A DNA stretch of 12,184 nt, taken from Oscillospiraceae bacterium (GTDB lineage: Bacteria > Bacillota > Clostridia > Oscillospirales > Acutalibacteraceae). Where the stretch lies: NCBI GenBank assembly GCA_031270785.1, contig JAISWM010000093.1, positions 1-12,184 on the forward strand, written 5' to 3'. The notes under the pieces were generated by a model. The model did no database searches. It was not told the DNA's origin and was given only the letters and a program-made list of their open reading frames with translations. Below are positions 1 to 5,155 of the stretch, in pieces; position 1 is the first letter of the stretch, and each line of letters begins with the position of its first letter. The position numbers were made by a program, and so were the translations under genes.

Positions 1-1
1 A

Positions 2-67
2 ATAAGAAATTGGCTTGTTAATAATCGGCCGCAAAGCTTACCAAATAATTACGAAATAAAAACATGA
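2..67 (+). CDS. possible 3' end of an unidentified gene (partial)
   Basis: A reading frame is open from the window edge and ends at TGA 65-67. It encodes 21 residues that include NWLVNNRPQSLPNNYEIKT. The composition looks like a protein tail, with no low-complexity or repeat character, and the palindromic repeats begin only after the stop. I do not recognise the family. The stretch is short enough to be open by chance. Confidence 0.25.
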   Translation: MRNWLVNNRPQSLPNNYEIKT

Positions 68-78
68 CATTATACTGA

Positions 79-150
79 CTTCAATTATAAATATTAGCTT
101 GTACCCGTTACTTTCCCTGTGGGTTCGCGGGGAAAGTAAATCAAACATAC
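79..150. repeat. palindromic repeat, family E
   Basis: The core pairs ACTTTCCCTG with the later CGGGGAAAGT around a short loop. The flank TTGTACCCGTTACTTTCC recurs in inverted orientation near 10068-10090 (GGAAAGTAACGGGTACAA), followed there by the same TATTTATAATTGAA tract. This is therefore a dispersed repeat and not a local hairpin. Confidence 0.6.
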
Positions 151-164
151 ATCGAATTTATGGC

Positions 165-222
165 GGTGGCCCAAATTGGTTGATAATATCTTTCCCCCCC
201 GCTCATAGCGGGGGAAAAAAGA
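165..222 (-). repeat. family A IS1-type MITE copy A1, truncated by the IS
   Basis: The copy begins GGTGGCCCAAATTGG, continues with TTGATAATATC, then a C-run/G-run stem around CTCATA, and stops where the IS terminus GGTCATGTCC begins at 223. The distal arm found in complete copies (…TTTGAGACACGACC) is missing. It reads left to right in the GGTGGCC-first orientation. Confidence 0.75.
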
Positions 223-224
223 GG

Positions 225-700
225 TCATGTCCTCAAATTATATAAGCGATCAAAAAGTCTAATATTAATAGTAAAGCCAACAGAAATTTTATGCATTGAC
301 TTAGATTTAGAAAACCTAATAGTTTTACGCACAAGTCGTGAATTCCAAGTACGCAAAGAAAGATGTTTGCGCTCGATTTTTTAAGTATTTTTCTTGCTTA
401 CGGTCAATTTTTCAGGCTCAATATGACGTGAATAAGTCCAGTTGCCGTCGGTATAATTCATTTTAATGTCAAGAGGCTTTAAAAGTTTGTCGAGTTCTAG
501 ATAATCTGCGTCTTCGCGACCACCGAACCAATAAGCAATTGGAGTTCCATCATCATGATCAATAGCCCACCAAAGCCAGATTTGGTGCGATTTATCATTA
601 TAAAAACTCCACATTTCATCTTTTTCAACGCTGATTTTCCCTTCTTATGCGTTTCAAAATATTTTTCATTTATAGGCTTAATCCAATTTTTAGTTTTTTT
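225..700 (-). pseudogene. insB: IS1-family transposase InsB, frameshifted and with an internal stop
   Basis: This is the catalytic DDE part of an IS1-type transposase, normally made by -1 frameshifting from insA. From the A7 slip site (694-700) the -1 frame reads TKNWIKPINEKYFETHKKGK. A missing base in the T-run at 635-638 then moves the catalytic part to another frame, which starts ISVEKDEMWSFYNDK. The middle of the domain is well preserved (IWLWWAIDHDDG, WFGGREDADY, NYTDGNWTYSRH). A TAA at 381-383 replaces the expected CAA (Gln) of the QKIER motif. Beyond it the frame continues as KIERKHLSLRTW, RLVRKTIRFSKS and so on to a natural TGA at 225-227, inside the terminal repeat. The stop separates the third catalytic residue, Glu of IER, from the other acidic residues. 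Two independent lesions make it a pseudogene. Confidence 0.88.
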
Positions 701-960
701 AAAAGTGATAAAACTGTATCTTTTGAAATGCCTAAAATCCGCCCTGTTGCATGGATCCCGGTGCAATCAACAGCCATTTTGTAAACTTGTTCTCGTACTT
801 CTTGATTACACGCTTTGTATTTGTATTCTGCATAAAATGTTTTATGTTTGCACTTTTTGTTGTTGCAGATATATTTTCGCTCCCCAATATTTACGCCATG
901 TTTACTCACATTTTCACTTTCGCAATACGGACATTTTACTATTGTTTCTATCGTTGCCAT
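670..960 (-). CDS. insA: IS1-family InsA-like DNA-binding protein
   Basis: A 96-residue protein that matches IS1 InsA along its whole length. An N-terminal zinc finger (CPYC near residues 10-13, then two further Cys at about 32 and 37 in CNNKKC) is followed by a helix-turn-helix (GIHATGRILGISKDTVLSLL). In IS1, InsA alone binds the terminal repeats and represses transposition; the fused InsAB' product is the transposase. The gene ends just after the A7 slip run used for -1 frameshifting. The ATG at 960 is preceded by a purine-rich GGGGGCGAG. The ORF itself is intact, so an InsA-like binding protein could still be made although insB is dead. Confidence 0.85.
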   Translation of the reverse strand: MATIETIVKCPYCESENVSKHGVNIGERKYICNNKKCKHKTFYAEYKYKACNQEVREQVYKMAVDCTGIHATGRILGISKDTVLSLLKKLKIGLSL

Positions 961-1033
961 TTTTTCATCTCGCCCCCATATTTTTTCTCCGTCTTATTGT
1001 ATCATATTTCCTTATATGTTTTTAGGACACGAC

Positions 1034-1080
1034 ACGCCAACTCGCGGGGGGGAAGATATTATCAACTAATTTGACCCACC
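1034..1080 (+). repeat. family A copy A2, truncated
   Basis: Half of a family A element: a G-run stem strand, then GATATTATCAACTAATTTG and the terminus GACCCACC. The other arm is cut off at the IS right end. Together with A1 it brackets the IS, with both preserved arms of the same type and pointing outward. Confidence 0.7.
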
Positions 1081-1086
1081 TGATTT

Positions 1087-1119
1087 AGAGCTATTTTACT
1101 TGAAAGAAGTCTAAAATTT
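1087..1119 (-). repeat. family C terminal fragment downstream of glmU
   Basis: Reverse-complemented, this reads AAATTTTAGACTTCTTTC then AAGTAAAATAGCTCTA. It matches the C-type end at 10161-10193 (AAATTTTAGACTTTTTTC, AAGTGTAACAGCTGCA). It is a fragment of the older palindromic family, now lying between the broken glmU end and A2. Confidence 0.6.
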
Positions 1120-1157
1120 GGTCATGCTTCCAAATGGTTGAAACTTCTTTTTTCTCC
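1120..1157 (+). repeat. family A terminal arm overlapping the 3' end of glmU
   Basis: The arm begins GGTCATGCTTCCAAATGG and continues TTGAAACTTCTTTTTTC. It is nearly identical to the arm of copy A10 upstream of corA (reverse complement GGTCATATTTCAAAGTAG, TTGAAACTTCTTTTTTC). On the minus strand it encodes the last 11 residues of the glmU frame plus the TGA stop at 1122-1124. Confidence 0.8.
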
Positions 1158-1925
1158 ATTTAAAGAATTATATATTATATTTTTTCTGGCTATCTCATTT
1201 AAATTTTGAAGCTGACTGCAATCATTTGCCCCCAAAACAATATCGCCTGACAAAGATTTATACGCCGAAACTTTCAGATTCTTTTCAATAAAAATTTTTA
1301 TAATTGCAGTAAGATAATATTCTTTTTGTGCGTTTTGCTCTGATATATCACCAAGTGATTCTACCAAGTCGCGCACTTTAAACCAATACATTCCCGAATT
1401 TACTTCTTTTATTTGCTTTTGATCTAAGGAAGCGTCTTTTTCTTCAACGATAGCTAAAACTTTTTGAGCGCAAGGTTCTCTCACAATTCGGCCATATCCA
1501 AAAGGATTTTCTACAACAGATGTTATAACAGTGACGGAATTTCTTTTTTGAACATGTAATTTATAAGACTCTTTTATCGTACTTTCGTCTATAAAAGGGG
1601 AATCTCCACCTAAAATTAATACATTGCCGTCCATATATCGTTTCAAAAAATCACCGGCCGCCATTACTGCATGAGCGGTACCCATACGCTCTTTTTGATA
1701 TGCAAATTCAGATTCATAATTTTGAGACTGCAAATAATTTTTTAAAACCTCACTTTTATGCCCCACCACAACACATGTATTTTTTATTTCGCAATCTTTT
1801 ACGGTATCTAAAACCCAGCTTATCATCGGTTTAAAAAGGACTTCACATAAAACTTTCGGCGTTTCTGATTTCATCCGTTTACCTTCTCCCGCAGCCAGAA
1901 CCAGGCAGCATAACTGCTTATCCAA
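1122..1925 (-). CDS. glmU: N-acetylglucosamine-1-phosphate uridylyltransferase domain of GlmU, C-terminally truncated
   Basis: Cytoplasmic enzyme making UDP-GlcNAc from UTP and GlcNAc-1-P for peptidoglycan. Taking the TTG at 1923-1925, 8 nt after a perfect AAGGAGG, gives 267 residues; the longer frame upstream only runs into repeat A3. The uridylyltransferase domain is complete: LVLAAGEGKRMKSETPKVL near residues 9-27, ILGGDSPFID (metal-binding Asp), NPFGYGRIVRE, VEEKDA and EVNSGMYWF. A normal bifunctional GlmU is about 450 residues, with a left-handed beta-helix acetyltransferase half. Here that half is missing: the frame ends soon after the linker helix (NEIARKNIIYNSLNG). The final 11 residues, GEKRSFNHLEA, and the stop lie in a family A repeat arm. 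The catalytic residues look intact, so the first domain may still work. GlcN-1-P acetylation would then need another gene, or the pathway is failing. A naturally single-domain enzyme with a modified tail is the alternative. Confidence 0.85.
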   Translation of the reverse strand: MDKQLCCLVLAAGEGKRMKSETPKVLCEVLFKPMISWVLDTVKDCEIKNTCVVVGHKSEVLKNYLQSQNYESEFAYQKERMGTAHAVMAAGDFLKRYMDGNVLILGGDSPFIDESTIKESYKLHVQKRNSVTVITSVVENPFGYGRIVREPCAQKVLAIVEEKDASLDQKQIKEVNSGMYWFKVRDLVESLGDISEQNAQKEYYLTAIIKIFIEKNLKVSAYKSLSGDIVLGANDCSQLQNLNEIARKNIIYNSLNGEKRSFNHLEA

Positions 1926-1933
1926 AAAAATTT

Positions 1934-1940
1934 CCTCCTT
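1934..1940 (-). promoter_or_regulatory. ribosome binding site that fixes the glmU TTG start
   Basis: AAGGAGG on the minus strand, 8 nt before TTG at 1925. It decides the start against the in-frame upstream codon at 1964, which has no such site and lies inside repeat A3. Confidence 0.8.
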
Positions 1941-1951
1941 ACAAAGCTTAT

Positions 1952-2114
1952 AGTTATGTTTCAAAGTAGTTAAAGCTTCTTATTTTTTCCCCCGCTAGAC
2001 GGCAGGGTGGGATATAAATAATACTACGTTTTTAAATGATTTTTGCTATATATTTTTCTCTTATGCCTTGTATAGCGGGGGAAAAGATATTATCAACCAA
2101 TTTGGCCCATCACC
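1952..2114. repeat. family A copy A3 with an inserted D-type fragment
   Basis: The left arm AGTTATGTTTCAAAGTAG and stem CCCCCGCTA are separated by about 80 bp from the matching stem TAGCGGGGG and right arm GATATTATCAACCAATTTGG. The inserted part contains the D-family end TAAATGATTTTTGCTATA. The element ends CCCATCACC at 2114 and begins about 12 nt upstream of the glmU ribosome binding site. Confidence 0.65.
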
Positions 2115-2263
2115 TGTTTTTACGTACTTGGTGTAGCAGACTTGTGCGAAAGGGGGATTCGTTTTTCGAAGTTGCATATTATGCACGAAATTGTTCTTGA
2201 TTTAATTGTGAATTTTTGGTTTTTTAGAAGAACTTTGCCTTATCATTTGCTTTGAGACACTAC
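2109..2263 (+). pseudogene. C-terminal relic of a second IS1-family transposase plus its terminal repeat
   Basis: Plus-strand codons read HLFLRTWCSRLVRK. After a one-base slip in the G-run near 2148-2152 they read GIRFSKLHIMHEIVL and DLIVNFWFFRRTL, ending at TGA 2253-2255. This matches the tail of InsB in the element at 223-1033 (HLSLRTWNSRLVRKTIRFSKS, SMHKISVG). It is followed by the terminus TTTGAGACACTACC, the same sequence that ends family A repeats. The upstream part of the IS is absent and abuts repeat A3. Confidence 0.7.
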
Positions 2264-2368
2264 CAAAAAGAGACACAAGCAAGCTTTTCCTCGCGGTCTT
2301 AGCGTAAAAAAAGACTTCTGAAATCGGGACTTTTTTAAAGCGTAACAGCTATATTTTGAGACACAACC
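2264..2368. repeat. degraded B/C-type repeat joined to a family A end
   Basis: A degenerate stretch ending AAAGCGTAACAGCTATA, the B/C-type terminus, is fused directly to TTTTGAGACACAACC, the family A terminus. The same junction occurs at 5116-5142 and, reversed, at 10776-10800. I see nothing coding in 2264-2325. Confidence 0.5.
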
Positions 2369-2369
2369 C

Positions 2370-2399
2370 AAAAACCCCGGAGCCTGCTCCGGGGTTTTT
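2370..2399. terminator. bidirectional Rho-independent terminator
   Basis: AAAAACCCCGGAG, loop CCTG, CTCCGGGGTTTTT: an uninterrupted GC-rich stem flanked by an A-run and a T-run, so it works on both strands. Unlike the family A hairpins it has the U-tract on the 3' side. It most likely ends the minus-strand gene at 2526-2993; a C-type repeat lies between the gene and this terminator. Confidence 0.85.
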
Positions 2400-2401
2400 G
2401 A

Positions 2402-2510
2402 CTACAGCTGCTGCATTTGAAAAAAGCAAATTTACCGATGCACTCTTTCCCCGCCACCGGCGGGGAAAGAGTGGCAAAAAATCAAACTTTTTTCAAGGGT
2501 GTTAGCTATA
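2402..2510. repeat. family C palindromic element, complete copy
   Basis: Ends TACAGCTGCTGCATTTGAAA and, reversed, TATAGCTAACACCCTTGAAA form imperfect terminal inverted repeats. The centre is a perfect hairpin: CACTCTTTCCCCGCC, loop AC, then CGGCGGGGAAAGAGTG. About 109 bp. It lies between the stop of the glycine-rich gene and its terminator. Confidence 0.7.
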
Positions 2511-2525
2511 CTCTATAATTTATTA

Positions 2526-2993
2526 TTATAAAGAGTCCCTAATACCTTCTAGCACACCTTCACCTATCGCATGTACTACACCTACAGGAAATTTTAAAGC
2601 TTCCCAACCGGCGTGGCCTATACCACAACTCACACTAGTAGCCGCTTTCAATAAACCTTTACCAGCGCCTAATGCACCTTTACCAAGACTTACACCAACG
2701 TCAACCATACCACCAACAGCGCCACCCAATACCTCTCCCATGGCTTTCCCCACATTTCTTGCCCCACCTTCAGCGGCTATTCCTCCGGCAGCATTTACGC
2801 TTTCATCTGATAACTTCTGATACTGCGTTGCTACAAGGCTTTTAAAACTTTGAGCATCCTTTTGGCTTAACTCCACGCCGTGTTTTTTAAATGCTTTTAT
2901 TATACCTTCATCAGAAAGATCTGATCGCAATTCCTCGCCAAACCCCGGTTCCTGTAATATGGCATTTACTTTGGTAAAATCAATAGTACTCAT
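2526..2993 (-). CDS. small glycine-rich protein of unknown function with a Nif11-like N-terminus
   Basis: 155 residues from ATG 2991-2993, preceded by GAGGTG at a suitable distance. The frame is open further upstream, but only into repeat A4. Residues 1-55 are polar and helical (FTKVNAILQEP, FGEELRSDLSDEGIIKAF, KHGVELSQKDAQSF) and resemble in pattern the leader part of Nif11/nitrile-hydratase-type peptides. Two Gly-Gly sites follow (NAAGG, AAEGG). The rest is a Gly/Ala-rich stretch with repeated GxxxG (GEVLGGAVGG, GVSLGKGALGAGKGLL), a single Cys (SVSCGIG) and a tail VVHAIGEGVLEGIRDSL. This suggests a membrane-active or membrane-inserted peptide region. No modification enzyme or exporter lies nearby, so a peptide product is only a possibility. 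It is a single gene with its own consensus promoter and terminator. Confidence 0.7.
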   Translation of the reverse strand: MSTIDFTKVNAILQEPGFGEELRSDLSDEGIIKAFKKHGVELSQKDAQSFKSLVATQYQKLSDESVNAAGGIAAEGGARNVGKAMGEVLGGAVGGMVDVGVSLGKGALGAGKGLLKAATSVSCGIGHAGWEALKFPVGVVHAIGEGVLEGIRDSL

Positions 2994-3025
2994 AACAATA
3001 CACCTCATTCTTATAATAAATTTCT

Positions 3026-3114
3026 GGTCGTGTCTCAAAATAATTGAAATCTCTTCTTTTCCCCCCGCCCAAGGCGGGGGGGGAAGATATTATCAACTAA
3101 CTTGACCCATCACC
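3026..3114 (+). mobile_element. family A MITE copy A4, complete with 8-bp target duplication
   Basis: An 89-bp element from GGTCGTGTCTCAAAATAA to CTTGACCCATCACC, with central stem CCCCCCGCC/GGCGGGGGG. It is flanked by exact duplications of AAATTTCT (3018-3025 and 3115-3122). Its right end reversed, GGTGATGGGTCAAGTTAG, resembles the Escherichia coli IS1 left end (GGTGATGCTGCCAACTTAC). It sits at the transcription start of the minus-strand gene at 2526-2993, so its hairpin becomes the 5' leader of that mRNA. Confidence 0.9.
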
Positions 3115-3127
3115 AAATTTCTGTCTC

Positions 3128-3157
3128 ATTATAATACATGCGAATATATATTGTCAA
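3128..3157 (-). promoter_or_regulatory. sigma-70-type promoter for the glycine-rich gene
   Basis: On the minus strand: TTGACA (3152-3157), 18-nt spacer, TATAAT (3128-3133). Both hexamers are perfect. The start of transcription would be near 3121, at the edge of repeat A4. The -35 box lies only 6 nt past the pckA stop codon. Confidence 0.8.
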
Positions 3158-3163
3158 TAGTTT

Positions 3164-4924
3164 TTATAAAAAAAATAATAATTTTTTTAGTTCTTTGGTT
3201 AATTCCATCGGAATTGTACTTTCAAATTTTTTATAAAAAGATTTTATTTCCTCCGCTTCTTTTTTCCACAAATCATTATCAACATTTAAAAGATCTTCTA
3301 AATCAGAAGGCGCTAAGTTTAACCCTTCAAGATTAATATCTTTAGAAAACGGCAAATAACCAATGGGGGTCTTTAAAGCTTCTGCCTGATTTTCACATCT
3401 TTTTAAGGCCCATTCAAGGACTCTCAGGTTTTCCCCAAAACCCGGCCAAATAAAGTTTCCGCTTTTATCTGTTCTAAACCAGTTGACGTTAAATATTTTT
3501 GGTGCTTTACTGCCAAGTTCTTTCCCTATTTCAATCCAATGATTAAAATATTCCCCCATGTCATATCCGCAAAAAGGGATCATAGCCATTGGGTCGTGCC
3601 TGAGTACACCTACTTCACCGGAAGCCGCCGCAGTAGTTTCTGAAGACATTATTGACCCGACAAATACCCCGTGATTCCAATCAAAAGATTCATATACTAA
3701 AGGGGTAGTTTGAGCTCTTCTGCCGCCAAAAATGATAGCAGAAATAGGAACGCCTTGGGGATTTTCAAACTCACTGCTTATGCAGGGGCAGTTTTTTGCG
3801 GGAGAAGTAAACCTGCTGTTAGGGTGAGCACCTTTATCTTTGGCGGTTTTACCGTTCCATTTTTCGCCTTTCCAGTTGATAGCGTCAGATGGAGGATTTT
3901 TGTCTAGACCTTCCCACCATACAGTATTATCATCTAAATTTTGAACCACATTAGTAAAAATAGTATCTGACATAGCGCAGGCCAAAGCATTCGGGTTAGA
4001 CTTGGAATTTGTACCGGGAGCAACGCCAAAAAAACCATTTTCAGGGTTTATAGCCCACAGTCTGCCGTCTTTTCCCTTTCTAAGCCAAGCAATATCGTCC
4101 CCAACGCACCAAACTTTATATCCTTTTTCTCTGTAGACTTCAGGGGGAATAAGCATGGCAAGGTTAGTTTTACCGCAAGATGAAGGAAACGCCGCGCAAA
4201 TATATTTTATTTCGCCTTTAGGGCTTTGCACTCCGAGGATAAGCATATGTTCAGCCATCCACTTTTCTTTTTTGCCTAAATATGACGCTATCCTTAATGC
4301 AAAACATTTTTTACCTAAAAGTACATTACCGCCATATCCGGAATTTACAGAAATAATAGTGTTATCCTGCGGAAAATGGCAAATGTACCTTTGCTCTTCA
4401 TCTATGCCGCACAAGCAGTGAAGCCCTCTGACCCAATCATTACCATTCCCTAAAGCCTCAATAACTTTTTTCCCCACTCTTGTCATTATAGCCATATTGA
4501 GTACGACATATATAGAATCGGTAATTTCAATGCCTATCTTAGAAAATTCAGACCCTATAGGCCCCATAGAATATGGAATTATATACATGGGTTTGCCGAC
4601 ATAACTGTTTTTTGCAATGCTGAAAAGCTTTTTATAAGCCGCCTGAGGAGCCCACCAATTATTAGTGATGCCGGCTTCATCTTTTGTTTCGGTACATATA
4701 AATGTTCGATCCTCAACTCTTGCAACATCATTTACTTTTGTACGGTGCAAATAACAGCCCGGCAGTTTTTCCTGATTTAATTTTATAAGCTCGCCTTTTT
4801 GGCAAGATTCTTTTCTCAAGGCTTCTAATTGGCTTTCAGACCCGTCTATCCAAACAACATGGTTAGGATTAACAAGCCCTTTAATTTTATTTATAAATTC
4901 AAGTACGGAAGTATTATCGGTCAT
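3164..4924 (-). CDS. pckA: phosphoenolpyruvate carboxykinase (GTP)
   Basis: Interconverts oxaloacetate plus GTP with phosphoenolpyruvate, CO2 and GDP in the cytoplasm. It may act in gluconeogenesis or, in fermenters, as CO2-fixing PEP carboxylation that yields GTP. At 586 residues it is full length for the GTP family and unlike the shorter ATP family. Visible motifs: VARVEDRTFIC (substrate Arg) near 67-77; the metal ligands Lys in LLGKKCFAL, His in AEHMLILG and Asp in VGDDIAW; the P-loop FPSSCGKTN near 246-254 with the reactive Cys of GTP-type enzymes; the mobile-lid/omega-loop region near GGRRAQTTPLVYESFDW. ATG at 4922-4924 is preceded by GAAAGGA. The frame is intact from end to end. The upstream region is occupied by repeats and no clear promoter is visible. 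Confidence 0.96.
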   Translation of the reverse strand: MTDNTSVLEFINKIKGLVNPNHVVWIDGSESQLEALRKESCQKGELIKLNQEKLPGCYLHRTKVNDVARVEDRTFICTETKDEAGITNNWWAPQAAYKKLFSIAKNSYVGKPMYIIPYSMGPIGSEFSKIGIEITDSIYVVLNMAIMTRVGKKVIEALGNGNDWVRGLHCLCGIDEEQRYICHFPQDNTIISVNSGYGGNVLLGKKCFALRIASYLGKKEKWMAEHMLILGVQSPKGEIKYICAAFPSSCGKTNLAMLIPPEVYREKGYKVWCVGDDIAWLRKGKDGRLWAINPENGFFGVAPGTNSKSNPNALACAMSDTIFTNVVQNLDDNTVWWEGLDKNPPSDAINWKGEKWNGKTAKDKGAHPNSRFTSPAKNCPCISSEFENPQGVPISAIIFGGRRAQTTPLVYESFDWNHGVFVGSIMSSETTAAASGEVGVLRHDPMAMIPFCGYDMGEYFNHWIEIGKELGSKAPKIFNVNWFRTDKSGNFIWPGFGENLRVLEWALKRCENQAEALKTPIGYLPFSKDINLEGLNLAPSDLEDLLNVDNDLWKKEAEEIKSFYKKFESTIPMELTKELKKLLFFL

Positions 4925-4944
4925 TATAAATTAGTCCTTTCAAT

Positions 4945-4977
4945 TATAGCTGTTATAGTCGTTTCACTTGAAAAAGC
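4945..4977. repeat. family C terminal fragment upstream of pckA
   Basis: TATAGCTGTTATAGTCGTTT then CACTTGAAAAAGC, matching the C-family terminus (TATAGCTGTTTCGCTTGAAA in reverse at 7483-7508) with a small internal duplication. Confidence 0.5.
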
Positions 4978-4979
4978 GC

Positions 4980-5142
4980 GGTGCAGTCCGAATTAGTTGA
5001 TAATATCTTTTATAGCTGTTCCGTTTGAAAAGCGTCTGATTTTTATAACTTTCTCCCAGCCGTCGGCTGGGAGAAAGTACACGGATAAATTTACTTTTGA
5101 GGACTGTTTTAAATCGTAACAGCTATATTTTGAAACGTGGCC
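4980..5142. repeat. composite repeat: family A ends around a B element (B1, 5011-5127)
   Basis: The family A left arm GGTGCAGTCCGAATTAGTTG, ATAATATC runs into a 117-bp B element: TATAGCTGTTCCGTTTGAAA … central hairpin CTTTCTCCCAGCC/GGCTGGGAGAAAG … TAAATCGTAACAGCTATA. The family A terminus TTTTGAAACGTGGCC follows. B1 is nearly identical (about 3 differences in 117) to the inverted copy at 9082-9198. No target duplication is visible around the composite. It ends 13 nt before the proS stop codon. Confidence 0.75.
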
Positions 5143-5155
5143 GAAAAATTGCGGA

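Larger units (their letters stand above)
223..1033 (-). mobile_element. decayed IS1-family insertion sequence
   Basis: About 811 bp with imperfect terminal inverted repeats. The left end GGTCATGTCCTCAAATTATA matches the reverse complement of the right end, GTCGTGTCCTAAAAACATA. It carries an insA-like zinc-finger/HTH ORF (670-960) and a broken insB (225-700) joined by a slippery A7 run (694-700 on the plus strand), as in IS1. No target duplication is visible: the left neighbour is a truncated repeat A1 and the right neighbour a truncated A2, so the edges have been rearranged. With insB disrupted twice, the copy cannot make its own transposase. Confidence 0.85.

Noticed and set aside
381..614. 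Separate gene for the 77-residue frame inside the IS
   Set aside because: It is the middle of InsB; the same frame resumes past the TAA with further InsB sequence, so it is part of a pseudogene.
555..1074. Long hydrophobic plus-strand frames across the IS
   Set aside because: They are antisense to insA/insB and owe their Phe/Leu/Ile richness to the AT-rich complementary codons.
3061..3083. Family A hairpins as intrinsic terminators
   Set aside because: The T-run precedes the stem and an A-run follows it on both strands, so no U-tract would follow the RNA hairpin.
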